Of a stretch of 64,000 nt of DNA, positions 1-8,639 are shown piece after piece. The stretch is taken from positions 744,001 to 808,000 of the forward strand of contig NZ_STGH01000002.1 in assembly GCF_005222785.1 (NCBI RefSeq), read 5' to 3'. The position numbers and the translations under genes were made by a program. Each line of letters opens with the position of its first letter. The stretch's first letter is position 1. The notes under the pieces were generated by a model. It did not search any database. It had not been told where the DNA came from and was given only the letters and a program-made list of their open reading frames with translations. The stretch is from Rhodobacter sp. SY28-1 (GTDB taxonomy: Bacteria; Pseudomonadota; Alphaproteobacteria; Rhodobacterales; Rhodobacteraceae).

Positions 1-531
1 CCCCATCGAACTGGTGTCAATCACCGCCGCATCTTCGGCGGCCTTCAGCGGGGCATCCGCCCGCCCCATGTCGCGGGCGTCGCGCTCCTTGACCTCGGCC
101 AGCACCTTGGCCTCATCCCCGCCGACCTCCAGCCAGCGCCGGTGCGCGCGGACCTCGGGGCTGGCGGTGACATACAGCTTCACCTCTGCCTCGGGGCAGA
201 TCACCGTGCCGATGTCGCGCCCGTCCAAGACCGCCCCGCCCTCGCCGCGCGCGAAGCGGCGCTGGAAGTCCAGAAGCGCCGCGCGAACGTCGGGAAGGGC
301 GGCGACCCGGCTTGCCGCTTGCCCCGCCTCCAGCGTCCTGAGATCGCCCCGTTCCAGATCCTCGGGCGTCAGTCGGCGGGCGGCTTCGGCAGGATCGCCG
401 CCCAGGACCCCCACCGCGCGATAGAGCAACCCGGTGTCCAGATGCCGAAAGCCGAACCGCTGCGCCACGGCCCGGCTGATCGTGCCCTTTCCGGCCGCTG
501 CGGGCCCATCGATTGCCACCGTGAAGATCAT
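1..531 (-). CDS. cmk: Cytidylate kinase (C-terminus cut by window edge)
   Basis: Phosphorylates CMP and dCMP to the diphosphates with ATP, a cytosolic step of pyrimidine nucleotide supply. Read from the ATG at 529-531, the protein begins [20 protein letters not shown], which contains the P-loop GPAAAGKGT, followed by the [12 protein letters not shown] segment and the family signature [14 protein letters not shown]. It stays open to base 1, giving 177 codons of a family of about 205-220, so only the C-terminal tail is missing. Read from the sequence in the correct frame; the other long frames over this stretch are shadows. Nothing upstream is cotranscribed, because the next gene is divergent. 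Confidence 0.95.
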   Translation of the reverse strand, partial: MIFTVAIDGPAAAGKGTISRAVAQRFGFRHLDTGLLYRAVGVLGGDPAEAARRLTPEDLERGDLRTLEAGQAASRVAALPDVRAALLDFQRRFARGEGGAVLDGRDIGTVICPEAEVKLYVTASPEVRAHRRWLEVGGDEAKVLAEVKERDARDMGRADAPLKAAEDAAVIDTSSMG

Positions 532-864
532 CGCCCCTGCCTGCCGCCCAAACCCGCATCCGGCCATGGATGCCTCTGGCGGGAGTATTTTGAAATGGGG
601 AAGTCGAAAAGCGCAATCGTGCATGCCGGGGATCGCCTTAGGGGTTCACATTTTCAAGCCGTTGAAATCATTGCGCGCCTGCATGGGATCCGTCGGATTC
701 CTGACGATTTCTGCTTGGAATCGGGGCCAATTGCGCCTATCTTCTGCGGTGCGACGTTATCTATTCGACCACTGTCTCCGACCATCGGCCACAGCAATCG
801 ACTACAGCTGACGGGGCCAAGCCGCTGCATCCCGCGGGCGGTACGACAGACAGGAGACTTCACG
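532..864. promoter_or_regulatory. Divergent upstream region of cmk and the cold-shock gene
   Basis: About 330 bases without a convincing gene. The cmk-proximal part holds a short dispersed element (572-590). The remainder is visibly less GC-rich than the flanking genes and should contain the promoters of both divergent genes, as well as any long 5' leader of the cold-shock mRNA, which is common in this family. I could not pick a confident -35/-10 pair. Open frames crossing the region lack a ribosome site and have poor codon character. Confidence 0.4.
572..590 (+). repeat. Dispersed intergenic element GCCTCYGGCGGGAGTATTT, copy 1
   Basis: The 19 bases GCCTCTGGCGGGAGTATTT recur, with one change and in reverse orientation, at 24811-24829. 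Both copies sit just upstream of a minus-strand start codon (cmk here, the DUF1491 gene there). The meaning of the element is unknown. Two copies with 18 of 19 matches in 64 kb are unlikely by chance. Confidence 0.5.
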
Positions 865-1071
865 ATGGCCAAGGGCACCGTGAAATGGTTCAATGAAACC
901 AAAGGCTACGGCTTCATCGCCCCGGAAGGCGGCAAGAAGGACGTGTTCGTGCACATCACCGCGCTGGAGCGTGCTGGTCTGCGCAGCCTGAAAGACGGCC
1001 AGCCGGTCACCTTCGACATCGAAGCCGGCCGTGACGGGCGCGAATCCGCGACCAATCTCGCTCTGGCATAA
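865..1071 (+). CDS. Cold-shock domain protein (CspA family)
   Basis: Single-stranded nucleic-acid-binding RNA chaperone of 68 residues, the typical length of a one-domain Csp. RNP1 is visible as KGYGFI (residues 13-18) and RNP2 as VFVHI (27-31), and the protein opens with the usual MAKGTVKWFN. The ATG at 865 follows AGGAGA with a 6-base spacer. It stands alone and ends in a strong hairpin terminator at 1095. Which cold-shock paralogue it is cannot be told from the sequence. Confidence 0.96.
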   Translation: MAKGTVKWFNETKGYGFIAPEGGKKDVFVHITALERAGLRSLKDGQPVTFDIEAGRDGRESATNLALA

Positions 1072-1094
1072 GGCCGGACGGACAAGATCTGGTC

Positions 1095-1123
1095 GGGGGC
1101 GGTTCACCGCCCCCTTCTCATTT
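1095..1123 (+). terminator. Intrinsic terminator of the cold-shock gene
   Basis: GGGGGCGGT, a two-base loop and ACCGCCCCC form a perfect 9-bp stem (1095-1114), followed by TTCTCATTT. It lies between two convergent genes and abuts the stop codon of the minus-strand neighbour, so it may work in both directions, though the T-rich tail is on the plus strand. Confidence 0.8.
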
Positions 1124-1554
1124 CAGTTCATCGTGACGGCTGCGCGGTCACGCAGCACATGATCGAAGCCGATGCGAAAGCTGGCATCGGACACGTCCTC
1201 GGGCAGGCAGACCGCCGTGCGGCGCCCCAAGGGATAGGCCGGAACGTCGAATTCCCGGCTGACCAGCATCACCCGCATCTTCGCATCGCCAGCGATCAGC
1301 GCCGAAATCGCCTGTTCCGCACCGGCGATTCCGCCGAATGCGTCGCAATCCATGACGAACAGGTCATAGCCCACCCGGTCCCGCAGGATTGTGGCGACGG
1401 CGTCGTGCAGGTCATCCGTGGCGTCGACCAGGCTTCCGTATTCGACCAGGCGTTGGCAGGTGCGGCCGTCGCCCTGGTCGGTCAAGACCATCACCCGCAC
1501 ACCCAGAGTATGCGGGGCGACCTTCTGGCGATCGGTCTGCATGAAAGTCTGCAT
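1123..1554 (-). CDS. Degenerate single-domain receiver-like protein
   Basis: 143 residues starting at the ATG of 1552-1554, chosen because GGAGG lies 7 bases upstream; a GTG at 1560 would sit directly on that site. The fold pattern resembles a response-regulator receiver: strand VRVMVLTD, a helix, strand YDLFVMDCDAFGG with candidate phospho-acceptor Asp69 or Asp71, and strand MRVMLVSRE. The usual acidic pair after the first strand is not clear, and the conserved lysine after the last strand is absent (TAVCLPED instead). It has no output domain. Probably a non-canonical receiver used for protein-protein signalling; function unknown. Confidence 0.7.
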   Translation of the reverse strand: MQTFMQTDRQKVAPHTLGVRVMVLTDQGDGRTCQRLVEYGSLVDATDDLHDAVATILRDRVGYDLFVMDCDAFGGIAGAEQAISALIAGDAKMRVMLVSREFDVPAYPLGRRTAVCLPEDVSDASFRIGFDHVLRDRAAVTMN

Positions 1555-1814
1555 GTGCACTCCTCCACTACCTTATGCCAGTGACACCAACAATGCGGAG
1601 AGCTTTCGCCCGAAAAAAGGTAACTTGCGGGAATGTGACCAATACAATGCCACATTCAAGCCAGAGTTGGCGGCCGCCAGGATTGCCCGGGAAACTTGAC
1701 AGCCAGTCTCATCCGCAAGCCGGCTGGGAAACCGGTTCCGACGCTGTTAACCTATTTCGGACGAAAATGCAGCCCCCCTCTGTGGGTTTGCCCGGATTTG
1801 CAACGAGGGATCAG

Positions 1815-2561
1815 ATGAACCGTCACGTCAACATGACGAACATTGACCAGCGGCAGGACCTTGCCGCGGCCTTCCGCTGGACCGCCCGGCTGAACCTGCA
1901 TGAGTCTGTCGCCAATCACTTTTCCCTGGCGGTTAACCCCGAAGGCACGCGGTTTCTCATCAACCCGAACGGCCGCCATTTCAGCCGGATCACCGCCTCG
2001 TCGCTGGTCGAGATCGATGCGAACGACTCTGACACGATGTCGCGACCCGAAGCGCCCGACCCAACCGCCTGGGGCCTGCACGGGGCGATTCACCGGGCCT
2101 GCGCGCATGCGGTTTGCGTCATGCACGTCCATTCGGTGCATGCGACCGTGCTGGCGAGCCTCGCCGACTCGCGCCTGCATGCAATCGACCAGAACTCTGC
2201 GATGTTCTTCGACCGGCATGTGGTGGACGACCACTACGGCGGCATGGCGTTCGAGGAAGAGGGCGCCCGGTGTGCCGGGCTTCTGGCCAATCCGAAGACC
2301 GTGGCGATGGTCATGGGCAACCATGGTGTGCTGGTCATCGGCCGCACCGTGGCCGAAACCTTCAACCGCCTCTACTATTTCGAGCGCGCGGCCGAGACCT
2401 ACATCCGCGCCCTGCAGACCGGCCGCCCGCTGCGCGTGCTGCCGGACGAGATTGCCGAAAAGACCGCGCGGGAATGGGAAAGCTATCCCGGCTTTGCCGA
2501 GGCGCATCTGCGCGAATTGCGCGCCATCCTCGACGCCGAAGACCCCTCCTACGCGCAGTAG
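1815..2561 (+). CDS. Class II aldolase/adducin family protein
   Basis: 248 residues, cytosolic. It carries the zinc-binding pattern of class II aldolases: His104 and His106 in VMHVHSVHA and His170 in MGNHGVLVIG. The start at 1815 follows GAGGG with a 5-base spacer; the frame is open further upstream, but that part has poor composition and no ribosome site. Families with this fold act on sugar phosphates (fuculose or ribulose phosphate), methylthioribulose phosphate or 3-oxo acid phosphates. This member resembles the broad adducin-like group for which no substrate is established, so I do not assign one. It is monocistronic, 128 bases before the next gene. Confidence 0.88.
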   Translation: MNRHVNMTNIDQRQDLAAAFRWTARLNLHESVANHFSLAVNPEGTRFLINPNGRHFSRITASSLVEIDANDSDTMSRPEAPDPTAWGLHGAIHRACAHAVCVMHVHSVHATVLASLADSRLHAIDQNSAMFFDRHVVDDHYGGMAFEEEGARCAGLLANPKTVAMVMGNHGVLVIGRTVAETFNRLYYFERAAETYIRALQTGRPLRVLPDEIAEKTAREWESYPGFAEAHLRELRAILDAEDPSYAQ

Positions 2562-2688
2562 CCGCAGGTCGCGGCATGGCGGACCCGGACAGAATCGTGC
2601 GGGGTTGAGGCGGCGCAGGGCGCGGGTGGAGAATCGGCTTCGCTTTTCGCGGACCCTGCCCTAGATCAGGCTCAAAGGGAGTGCTTCC

Positions 2689-2895
2689 ATGCTGTCCGAT
2701 CCGCTGTTCATCTTCGCCGCCATCGCCTGTTTCGTTGTGCTGGGCATCCTGCTCTTCGGCATCGGCACCTTCGCCAAGGGGGGTGAGTTCAACAAGCGCA
2801 ACGCCAACAAGATCATGCGCTGGCGGCTTGGCGTGCAGTTCGTGGCGGTGGTGCTGATCGTCGCCTTCGCCTGGTTGCGGTCGGGAGGCAACTGA
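2689..2895 (+). CDS. HIG1-like twin transmembrane protein
   Basis: 68 residues with two membrane helices (roughly 7-26 and 46-64) separated by a short basic loop, FAKGGEFNKRNANKIMRWR. The motif around RNANKIMRWR matches the bacterial HIG1/twin-transmembrane family, relatives of mitochondrial proteins that associate with cytochrome oxidase complexes. Its stop overlaps the ATG of the next gene (TGATG at 2893-2897), so the two are translationally coupled. GGGAG lies 8 bases before the start. The role in this organism is inferred, not shown. Confidence 0.85.
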   Translation: MLSDPLFIFAAIACFVVLGILLFGIGTFAKGGEFNKRNANKIMRWRLGVQFVAVVLIVAFAWLRSGGN

Positions 2896-3467
2896 TGGTC
2901 GTCCTGTCCAAGATCTACACCAAGACCGGCGATGCCGGGGAAACCGCCCTTGGCAACGGCGCGCGGGTGGCCAAGCACAGCTTGCGGGTCTCTGCCTACG
3001 GCACGGTGGATGAGACGAACGCAACCGTGGGCCTTGCCCGGCTGCACGCGACCGGAGAGATTGCCGAGGCCTTGAAGCGGATCTCGAACGATCTGTTCGA
3101 CCTTGGCGCCGACCTTTGCACCCCCGACCGGCATCTGGATGCGACGCTGTCCTACAAGCCCTTGCGGATGATCGAGGGCCAGGTCACCCGGCTGGAACGC
3201 GAGATCGACGCGATGAACGAAAGGCTGACGCCCTTGCGCAGCTTCATCCTGCCCGGCGGCTCACCCCTCGCCGCGCAACTTCACCTCTGCCGCACCGTCT
3301 GCCGCAGGGCGGAACGCCTGGTCGTGGAAACCGCGACGATGGAGGACGTGAATCCCGAGGCGGTCCGCTACCTCAACCGCCTGTCGGACTGGTTCTTTGT
3401 CGCCGGCCGCATCGCCAACAACGACGGCAAGGATGACGTCCTCTGGGTCCCCGGCCTGACGCGCTGA
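2895..3467 (+). CDS. pduO: Cob(I)alamin adenosyltransferase, PduO type
   Basis: Transfers the adenosyl group of ATP to reduced cobalamin or corrinoid, giving the coenzyme form used by mutases. 190 residues with the family signatures: the ATP-binding YTKTGDAGET near the N-terminus, VDETNATVG, LPGGSPLAAQLHLCRTVCRR and YLNRLSDWFFVAGR. This is the trimeric PduO type, not the CobA/BtuR type. It is coupled to the HIG1-like gene upstream and followed by the etf genes after a long hairpin. The ethylmalonyl-CoA pathway suggested by mcd in this window uses adenosylcobalamin-dependent mutases, a plausible sink for the product. Confidence 0.94.
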   Translation: MVVLSKIYTKTGDAGETALGNGARVAKHSLRVSAYGTVDETNATVGLARLHATGEIAEALKRISNDLFDLGADLCTPDRHLDATLSYKPLRMIEGQVTRLEREIDAMNERLTPLRSFILPGGSPLAAQLHLCRTVCRRAERLVVETATMEDVNPEAVRYLNRLSDWFFVAGRIANNDGKDDVLWVPGLTR

Positions 3468-3476
3468 AGTCTGATC

Positions 3477-3513
3477 GGGAGCCAAAATTTTTCGCCGAAG
3501 AATTCTGGCTCCC
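3477..3513. terminator. Long hairpin after the adenosyltransferase gene
   Basis: A 37-base near-perfect inverted repeat: GGGAGCCA and TGGCTCCC form the outer stem, AATTTTTC and GAAGAATT the inner stem (one G-T pair), with a GCC loop. It begins 10 bases after the stop codon. There is no T-run after it, so it may be a Rho-assisted or processing hairpin or a mobile palindromic element instead of a classic terminator. Confidence 0.55.
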
Positions 3514-3672
3514 GACGAACCGCCTTGCCTGATCGCCCCCGACGATCAAAACGCGGCGTCGCGTCGCGCCAACCTGTCGCATTTGGTCTGTTCCCAAAGC
3601 CCCTGTTCCGGTAACAGGCGGGGCGAGAGCTTGTGCGGGCCATGGGTCTGCGACGGATGAGGAGTTTCGGCC

Positions 3673-4434
3673 ATGAAGGTGCTGGTCCCGGTCAAGCGGG
3701 TTATCGACTACAACGTGAAGGTTCGGGTGAAGGCGGACGGGTCGGGGGTTGACCTCGCGAACGTCAAGATGAGCATGAACCCCTTCGACGAAATCGCGGT
3801 GGAAGAAGCCATCCGCCTGAAGGAGAAGGGCGTCGCGACCGAGGTGGTCGTCGTCTCCATCGGCGTCAAGCAGGCGCAGGAAACCCTGCGCAACGCGCTC
3901 GCCATGGGGGCCGACCGGGCGATCCTGATCGAGGCGACCGACAACGTCCACACCGACATCGAACCGCTGGCCGTGGCAAAGCTGCTGGCGGCTGTCGTCA
4001 AGGAAGAGGCCCCGGGCCTTGTCCTTTGTGGCAAGCAGGCGATCGACAATGACATGAACGCCACCGGCCAGATGCTGGCCGCCCTTCTGGGCTGGTCGCA
4101 GGCCACCTTCGCCTCGGAAGTCGCCATCGAGGGCGACCACGCGAAAGTCACCCGCGAAGTGGACGGCGGTCTGCAAACCATCACCGTGAAGATGCCGACG
4201 ATCATCACGGTCGATCTGCGCCTGAACGAGCCGCGCTATGCGTCGCTGCCGAACATCATGAAGGCCAAGGCCAAGCCGCTGGCCGCGAAGACCCCTGCCG
4301 ACTACGGCGTGGACGTCTCGCCGCGCCTCTCGGTCGTCAAGACCGTGGAACCGGCGGGCCGCAAGGCGGGTGTGAAGGTCGGCTCGGTGGCCGAACTGAT
4401 CGCGAAACTCAAAGACGAAGCGGGGGTGCTGTAA
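3673..4434 (+). CDS. etfB: Electron transfer flavoprotein, beta subunit
   Basis: Beta subunit of the ETF heterodimer, which takes electrons from acyl-CoA dehydrogenases and passes them to ETF:ubiquinone oxidoreductase. 253 residues, opening [20 protein letters not shown]. The partner-recognition loop [20 protein letters not shown] is intact; in studied ETFs a leucine here anchors the dehydrogenase. GAGGAG precedes the ATG. etfA follows after one base, so both subunits come from one transcript. Mcd at 16.6 kb is one likely electron donor in this window. Confidence 0.97.
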   Translation: MKVLVPVKRVIDYNVKVRVKADGSGVDLANVKMSMNPFDEIAVEEAIRLKEKGVATEVVVVSIGVKQAQETLRNALAMGADRAILIEATDNVHTDIEPLAVAKLLAAVVKEEAPGLVLCGKQAIDNDMNATGQMLAALLGWSQATFASEVAIEGDHAKVTREVDGGLQTITVKMPTIITVDLRLNEPRYASLPNIMKAKAKPLAAKTPADYGVDVSPRLSVVKTVEPAGRKAGVKVGSVAELIAKLKDEAGVL

Positions 4435-4435
4435 G

Positions 4436-5362
4436 ATGGCCGTTCTTCTTCTTGCTGACGTTGTCGATGGCAAGCTGGCAACCGACCAGGTCGCCAAGAC
4501 CCTGACCGCGGTGAAATCGCTGGGGCCGGTCACGGTCCTGGTCGCGGGCACGGGCGGCGATGCCGCTGCGGCCGAGGCGGCGACGCTGGACGGCGTGGCA
4601 CGCGTCCTCTTCGCCGACGACCACGCCTATTGCCATGGGCTTTCCGAACCCACCGCCGCGCTGGTCGTGTCGCTGGCCGGGGACTATGAGCACATCGTGG
4701 CGGCCTCGGGTGCGCTGTCGAAGTCGGTCCTGCCCCGCGTGGCGGCCCTTCTCGACGTGATGGTGATCTCGGAAGTCCTGGCCGTGCATGACGCCGCGAC
4801 CTTTGATCGCCCGATCTACGCCGGGAACGCGATCCAGACAGTGAAGACCTCGGACGCGAAGAAGGTGATGACCATCCGCACCGCGACTTTCGACGCGGCG
4901 GGCAAGGGCGGTTCGGCCCCGGTCGAGAAGGTCTCGGCCAGCGTTGACGGGTCGATGTCGGCCTGGGTCGAGGACAAGGTTGCGTCCTCCGACCGTCCGG
5001 AGCTGACCTCGGCCGGGATCGTCGTGTCGGGCGGGCGTGGCGTGGGCTCGCAGGCTGACTTCGCGCTGATCGAGAAGCTGGCGGACAAGCTGAACGCCGC
5101 CGTGGGCGCCTCGCGCGCGGCGGTGGACAGTGGCTACGCGCCGAACGACTGGCAGGTCGGGCAGACCGGCAAGGTCGTGGCACCGGATCTGTACGTCGCG
5201 GTCGGCATCTCGGGCGCGATCCAGCACCTGGCGGGGATGAAGGATTCGAAAGTCATCGTCGCGATCAACAAGGACGAAGAGGCGCCGATCTTCCAGGTCG
5301 CCGACTATGGCCTGGTCGCCGACCTGTTCACCGCCGTCCCGGAAATGATCGAGAAACTGTAA
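4436..5362 (+). CDS. etfA: Electron transfer flavoprotein, alpha subunit
   Basis: Alpha subunit of ETF, holding the FAD. 308 residues. The C-terminal FAD domain shows the signature [12 protein letters not shown], then [20 protein letters not shown] and [12 protein letters not shown], which bind the flavin, and ends in [16 protein letters not shown]. The start codon lies one base after the etfB stop, indicating tight coupling. The gene ends at a GGTGGGCG hairpin that also recurs at 50.8 kb. hbdA, 1 kb downstream, is separated by a convergent gene. Confidence 0.97.
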   Translation: MAVLLLADVVDGKLATDQVAKTLTAVKSLGPVTVLVAGTGGDAAAAEAATLDGVARVLFADDHAYCHGLSEPTAALVVSLAGDYEHIVAASGALSKSVLPRVAALLDVMVISEVLAVHDAATFDRPIYAGNAIQTVKTSDAKKVMTIRTATFDAAGKGGSAPVEKVSASVDGSMSAWVEDKVASSDRPELTSAGIVVSGGRGVGSQADFALIEKLADKLNAAVGASRAAVDSGYAPNDWQVGQTGKVVAPDLYVAVGISGAIQHLAGMKDSKVIVAINKDEEAPIFQVADYGLVADLFTAVPEMIEKL

Positions 5363-5363
5363 G

Positions 5364-5390
5364 GTAAGGTGGGCGGATCGCCCACCCTAC
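5364..5390. repeat. GTAAGGTGGGCG palindromic element, copy 1 (probable terminator)
   Basis: 27 bases, GTAAGGTGGGCG, a 3-base loop and CGCCCACCCTAC, forming an 8-bp perfect stem. It begins two bases after the etfA stop and ends 7 bases before the stop of a convergent gene. 25 of 27 bases recur at 50758-50784 in the same setting. It probably serves as a bidirectional terminator for the two converging transcripts. Confidence 0.7.
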
Positions 5391-5397
5391 GAGGGGG

Positions 5398-6252
5398 TCA
5401 CCGCAAGGTGGCCCCTTTTTCCATTCCCACCAGCAAAGCGACTTCCGGGACAAGCCGGTCCGCCGCCTCGGCATGAACCGCTGCCCCGGGCAGGGCACGG
5501 GCCTGTTGCATCTCGGTCTCGGGAAAGTGCATCCCGGTCGCGCCTTCTGCCAGTGCTGCGGGTGAGGCAACCACTTCGACCAGCCGCGTGAACCGGCCCT
5601 GCAGCGCGGCAAGCATCCGACTGTCGACCAGCCAGGGACCAAACCCTTCGCCCGGCTCATCGGCCCTCGTCGGGGGCGGGGCATCGGACAGCCAGACGAG
5701 CACGCACCGCCCGGGCAGCCGCGCTAGCAGAGCCTGCATCCGCGCGACCCAGGTCTGCTGCAGGACCGTCAGCAGCTTGGCAAATCGCTGCGGATCGGTG
5801 CGGCGCAACACGGTCAGCAGATGCCGGGTGAAGTGGATCTCGGTGAAGTCGACCTGCGGATACAGCGCCCGCAGGTCCGGGGTCGCGGCCAGGAACCGGT
5901 CATTCCGCCGCGCATGGACCGTGTAGAAGGGATTGCTCACCCCCTCCACGCCCGTCACCTGCACCACCGCAACAGCAGCCCCGGCCGCAATCTTCAGGGC
6001 ACCCGGGTCGGACAGGTAAAGATCCGGCCCGGCATTCTGCGCCGCAAGGTTCGCAACCGGCAGGCCCAGCGCCTGTTCCAGCAGCGCCGGATAGGGCCGG
6101 GCCACATACTTGCCAAAACTCGCCGATCCGCCCAGCACCGCGACGTAGGCGCGCGACAGGTCCCGCGCAGGCCCCCGGAACAGCGCCTTCGACGCGCCAT
6201 AGCGGCACGGAAAATAGTCGAGCGCCCCCGCGCCCGCATCGAGATGCATCAT
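5398..6252 (-). CDS. DUF6473-type protein, SGNH-like fold suspected
   Basis: 284 residues, no signal peptide or membrane helix. The N-terminal third resembles the DUF6473 proteins common in Rhodobacteraceae: LGGSASFGKYV, then FPALLEQALG-like and VANLAAQNAGPDLYL blocks. The GGSxSFG and NxGAxNAG patterns recall SGNH hydrolases, but I could not place a full catalytic triad. Function unknown. Divergent from hbdA, with a shared 160-base upstream region; tandem ATG codons at 6252 and 6249 are both possible starts. Confidence 0.75.
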   Translation of the reverse strand: MMHLDAGAGALDYFPCRYGASKALFRGPARDLSRAYVAVLGGSASFGKYVARPYPALLEQALGLPVANLAAQNAGPDLYLSDPGALKIAAGAAVAVVQVTGVEGVSNPFYTVHARRNDRFLAATPDLRALYPQVDFTEIHFTRHLLTVLRRTDPQRFAKLLTVLQQTWVARMQALLARLPGRCVLVWLSDAPPPTRADEPGEGFGPWLVDSRMLAALQGRFTRLVEVVASPAALAEGATGMHFPETEMQQARALPGAAVHAEAADRLVPEVALLVGMEKGATLR

Positions 6253-6413
6253 CCCACCACCCGATTGCAGTCACCCCAGGGCAAACTCTGGCCGGGAGTG
6301 GTTGCCGAATGGCTAAAATCGGGCGGTTGCCTAAAAGGCCCGGCACTTTGCCTGTCCTTGCGCGGGCCGGACGGGCCGGGCATAACCGGGATCGACAGAT
6401 GGAGGTGCAGGCG

Positions 6414-7289
6414 ATGGAGATCAAGCTGGTGGGCGTCGTGGGCGCCGGGCAGATGGGCAACGGCATCGCCCATGTCTTTGCGCTGGCCGGCTACAGCGTC
6501 CTCTTGACCGACGTGTCGGAAGACAGCCTCGCAAAGGCGCTGGCGACCATCGAGAAGAACATCGAACGCCAGGTGTCGCGCGGAAAGGTCCTGCCCGCCG
6601 ACAAACGCGCGGCGATGGAGCGGATCAAGACGACCTTGAGGCTGGCCGATCTGGGCCAGTGCGACCTTATCATCGAGGCTGCGACCGAACGCGAAACGGT
6701 CAAGCAGGCGATCTTCGAGGACCTGTTGCCGCACCTGAAGCCGACGACGATCCTGACCTCGAACACCTCGTCGATTTCCATCACCCGCCTCGCCTCGCGC
6801 ACCGACCGGCCCGAGAAATTCATGGGCTTCCACTTCATGAACCCGGTCCCGGTGATGCAGCTGGTCGAACTGATCCGCGGCATCGCCACCGACCAGGAGA
6901 CCTGGGAAACCCTGCATGAAGTGGTGCGCAAACTGGGCAAGACCGCCTCCAGCTCCGAGGATTTCCCGGCCTTCATCGTCAACCGCATCCTGATGCCGAT
7001 GATCAACGAGGCGGTCTATACGCTGTACGAAGGCGTGGGGTCGGTGAAGTCGATCGACGAGTCGCTGAAGCTGGGCGCCAACCACCCGATGGGGCCCTTG
7101 GAACTGGCGGATTTCATTGGGCTGGATACGTGTCTGTCGATCATGAACGTGCTGCATGAGGGGCTGGCGGACACCAAGTACCGGCCCTGTCCACTCCTGA
7201 CGAAGTATGTCGAGGCGGGGTGGCTGGGGCGGAAAACGCAGCGGGGGTTCTATGACTACCGGGGGGAAGTGCCGGTGCCGACGCGGTGA
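6414..7289 (+). CDS. hbdA: 3-hydroxybutyryl-CoA dehydrogenase
   Basis: NAD(P)-dependent oxidoreductase interconverting acetoacetyl-CoA and 3-hydroxybutyryl-CoA, cytosolic. 291 residues from the ATG at 6414, chosen because GGAGG lies 8 bases upstream. The Rossmann motif is VGVVGAGQMGNGIA at the N-terminus. The catalytic region shows GFHFMNPVPVMQLVE (active-site His and the following Asn-Pro), then the C-terminal domain with NHPMGPLELADFIGLD. It matches the single-function short-chain enzyme, not the fused FadB. Placement near etfBA fits a role in butyryl/crotonyl-CoA or polyhydroxybutyrate metabolism. Confidence 0.95.
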   Translation: MEIKLVGVVGAGQMGNGIAHVFALAGYSVLLTDVSEDSLAKALATIEKNIERQVSRGKVLPADKRAAMERIKTTLRLADLGQCDLIIEAATERETVKQAIFEDLLPHLKPTTILTSNTSSISITRLASRTDRPEKFMGFHFMNPVPVMQLVELIRGIATDQETWETLHEVVRKLGKTASSSEDFPAFIVNRILMPMINEAVYTLYEGVGSVKSIDESLKLGANHPMGPLELADFIGLDTCLSIMNVLHEGLADTKYRPCPLLTKYVEAGWLGRKTQRGFYDYRGEVPVPTR

Positions 7290-7317
7290 ATGCACCCAAC
7301 TGGCAAGAAGCGACATC

Positions 7318-7617
7318 TCATTCGTATATTTTGCCCAACAGCATTATCTCTGCGGCCTGTCTCCACGGGTTACTGTCTGCAAGATAGTTGCCAGGTTGGC
7401 CAAGTTTGTTGTCTCTCGCTCCTGCAATGGCTGCTTCAAGGAAGGAGCCGATGCTTGTGTTTTCCCAACCGTACATGGATGAGTAGCTGCTCGAAGGTGA
7501 AGCTTTCTCAGAAACCGTCGCCGCTTCCCAATCGTTCATGAGCGCTTCCAAAAAATCTAGGAAGCTAGAGAGGTCATGAACTCTCTCAGCGACATATTGA
7601 ATTTCCCTAAAGCTCAC
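7318..7617 (-). CDS. DUF7660-like small protein
   Basis: 99 residues from the GTG at 7615-7617, chosen because GGAGG lies 5 bases upstream. The pattern SFLDFLEALMNDW in the first third, YGWENTSIGSFLEAAIAG in the middle and NPWRQAAEIMLLGKIYE at the end resembles the DUF7660 group of small proteins, which appear near toxin-immunity genes in other bacteria. Base composition is clearly lower in GC than both neighbours, suggesting recent arrival. It lies 91 bases downstream of the acyltransferase on the same strand. Function not known; the family match is from memory of the pattern. Confidence 0.6.
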   Translation of the reverse strand: MSFREIQYVAERVHDLSSFLDFLEALMNDWEAATVSEKASPSSSYSSMYGWENTSIGSFLEAAIAGARDNKLGQPGNYLADSNPWRQAAEIMLLGKIYE

Positions 7618-7708
7618 GAAGGCCTCCGTCGGCAGCAAGCACAACATCATGCTGAAAGTTACAGTTCGTAGCAGAACCAAAAGAGCAGGTCGTGGGTCTG
7701 CACCCACA

Positions 7709-8593
7709 CTACGCCCGGCCCTTCAACCCCAGCGTATGCTCCCGCAGCCAGGCCAGGAACCCCCGCGGGTTCCCCTCCCACTTCTTCAGCTCCTCCGCCG
7801 GGATCGGCTCACCGATCACGGGCCGGGTCGGCTTGAAGAGACACCGCTTGATCTCATACAGCAGCAACCCCTGCCGCACAGTATCTGACAGCTGGTTAGC
7901 GATCTGGAACATGCGAGAGTTCTGGCCGGGGAAGAAGATCGGCAGGATCGTCGCGCCGGTCGACTTGACGATCTTGTGGGTGAAGACGTTCCACTCGCCC
8001 TCGACCGCCGGACCCCACCAGCCTTCGCTCATCGCGACCTTGCCGGCCGGGAACAGGATGATGACCCCACCCGCCTTCAGGTGCGCCAGCGTCTCCTCCC
8101 GCATCTGCAGGCCAAGTTCGCGCGCGTTGTCCTCGTGCGGGAAGGGCACGGGGATCATGAACTCCTCGACCTCGGGGATGCCGGTCAGCAGGGACCGGGT
8201 CAGGATCTTGAAGTCCGATCGCACCCGGTTGACCATCTCGGCCAGGACCATCCCGTCCACCAGGCCCGAGGGGTGGTTCGACACCACGACCAGTGGCCCC
8301 GTCGACGGAATGCGGGCGATCTCCTCCGCCGGGGTCTCGATCCTTATGCCCATGTGGCGGATCGCCTTGGGCCAGAACGGCGCCCCGAACGGCGCACCCG
8401 ACTTTTCAAAGCTGCGGATCAGGCGCAGCAGCTGGACCTTGGCGGTCAGCCATTCGATGGCGCGGATTGTCCCGGCCTTCCAGGGGTTCTTGAAGGTGCC
8501 CGCATAGGACAGCCGACGCATGTCGTACTGACGGTCAACCCGACCGGCCGCAGACACGGGCGTCTCGGTGGCGATCTGGGTCTGTTCGGTCAC
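7709..8593 (-). CDS. Lysophospholipid acyltransferase (PlsC-like)
   Basis: 294 residues, membrane-associated acyltransferase of the 1-acyl-glycerol-3-phosphate type. The catalytic NHX4D motif is SNHPSGLVDG, and the acceptor-binding block ILFPAGKVAMSEGWWGPAVE follows. An N-terminal extension of about 60 residues is charged. The GTG at 8591-8593 is taken as start; no strong ribosome site is visible, and an internal ATG (YDMRRLSYAG) is an alternative. The real acceptor could be a lysophospholipid or an aminolipid; the sequence does not decide. Downstream lies a foreign-looking small gene. Confidence 0.87.
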   Translation of the reverse strand: MTEQTQIATETPVSAAGRVDRQYDMRRLSYAGTFKNPWKAGTIRAIEWLTAKVQLLRLIRSFEKSGAPFGAPFWPKAIRHMGIRIETPAEEIARIPSTGPLVVVSNHPSGLVDGMVLAEMVNRVRSDFKILTRSLLTGIPEVEEFMIPVPFPHEDNARELGLQMREETLAHLKAGGVIILFPAGKVAMSEGWWGPAVEGEWNVFTHKIVKSTGATILPIFFPGQNSRMFQIANQLSDTVRQGLLLYEIKRCLFKPTRPVIGEPIPAEELKKWEGNPRGFLAWLREHTLGLKGRA

Positions 8594-8639
8594 TAAGCGG
8601 CTATCCCCGGTGGTCCCGACAGAGTCGGGGCATCACCGC

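Noticed and set aside
6285-6350. A tRNA-like stretch (GCCGGGAGTGG... to ...CCCGGC) before hbdA
   Set aside because: The end stem pairs, but there is no T-loop GGTTCRA pattern, no anticodon stem and no CCA context.
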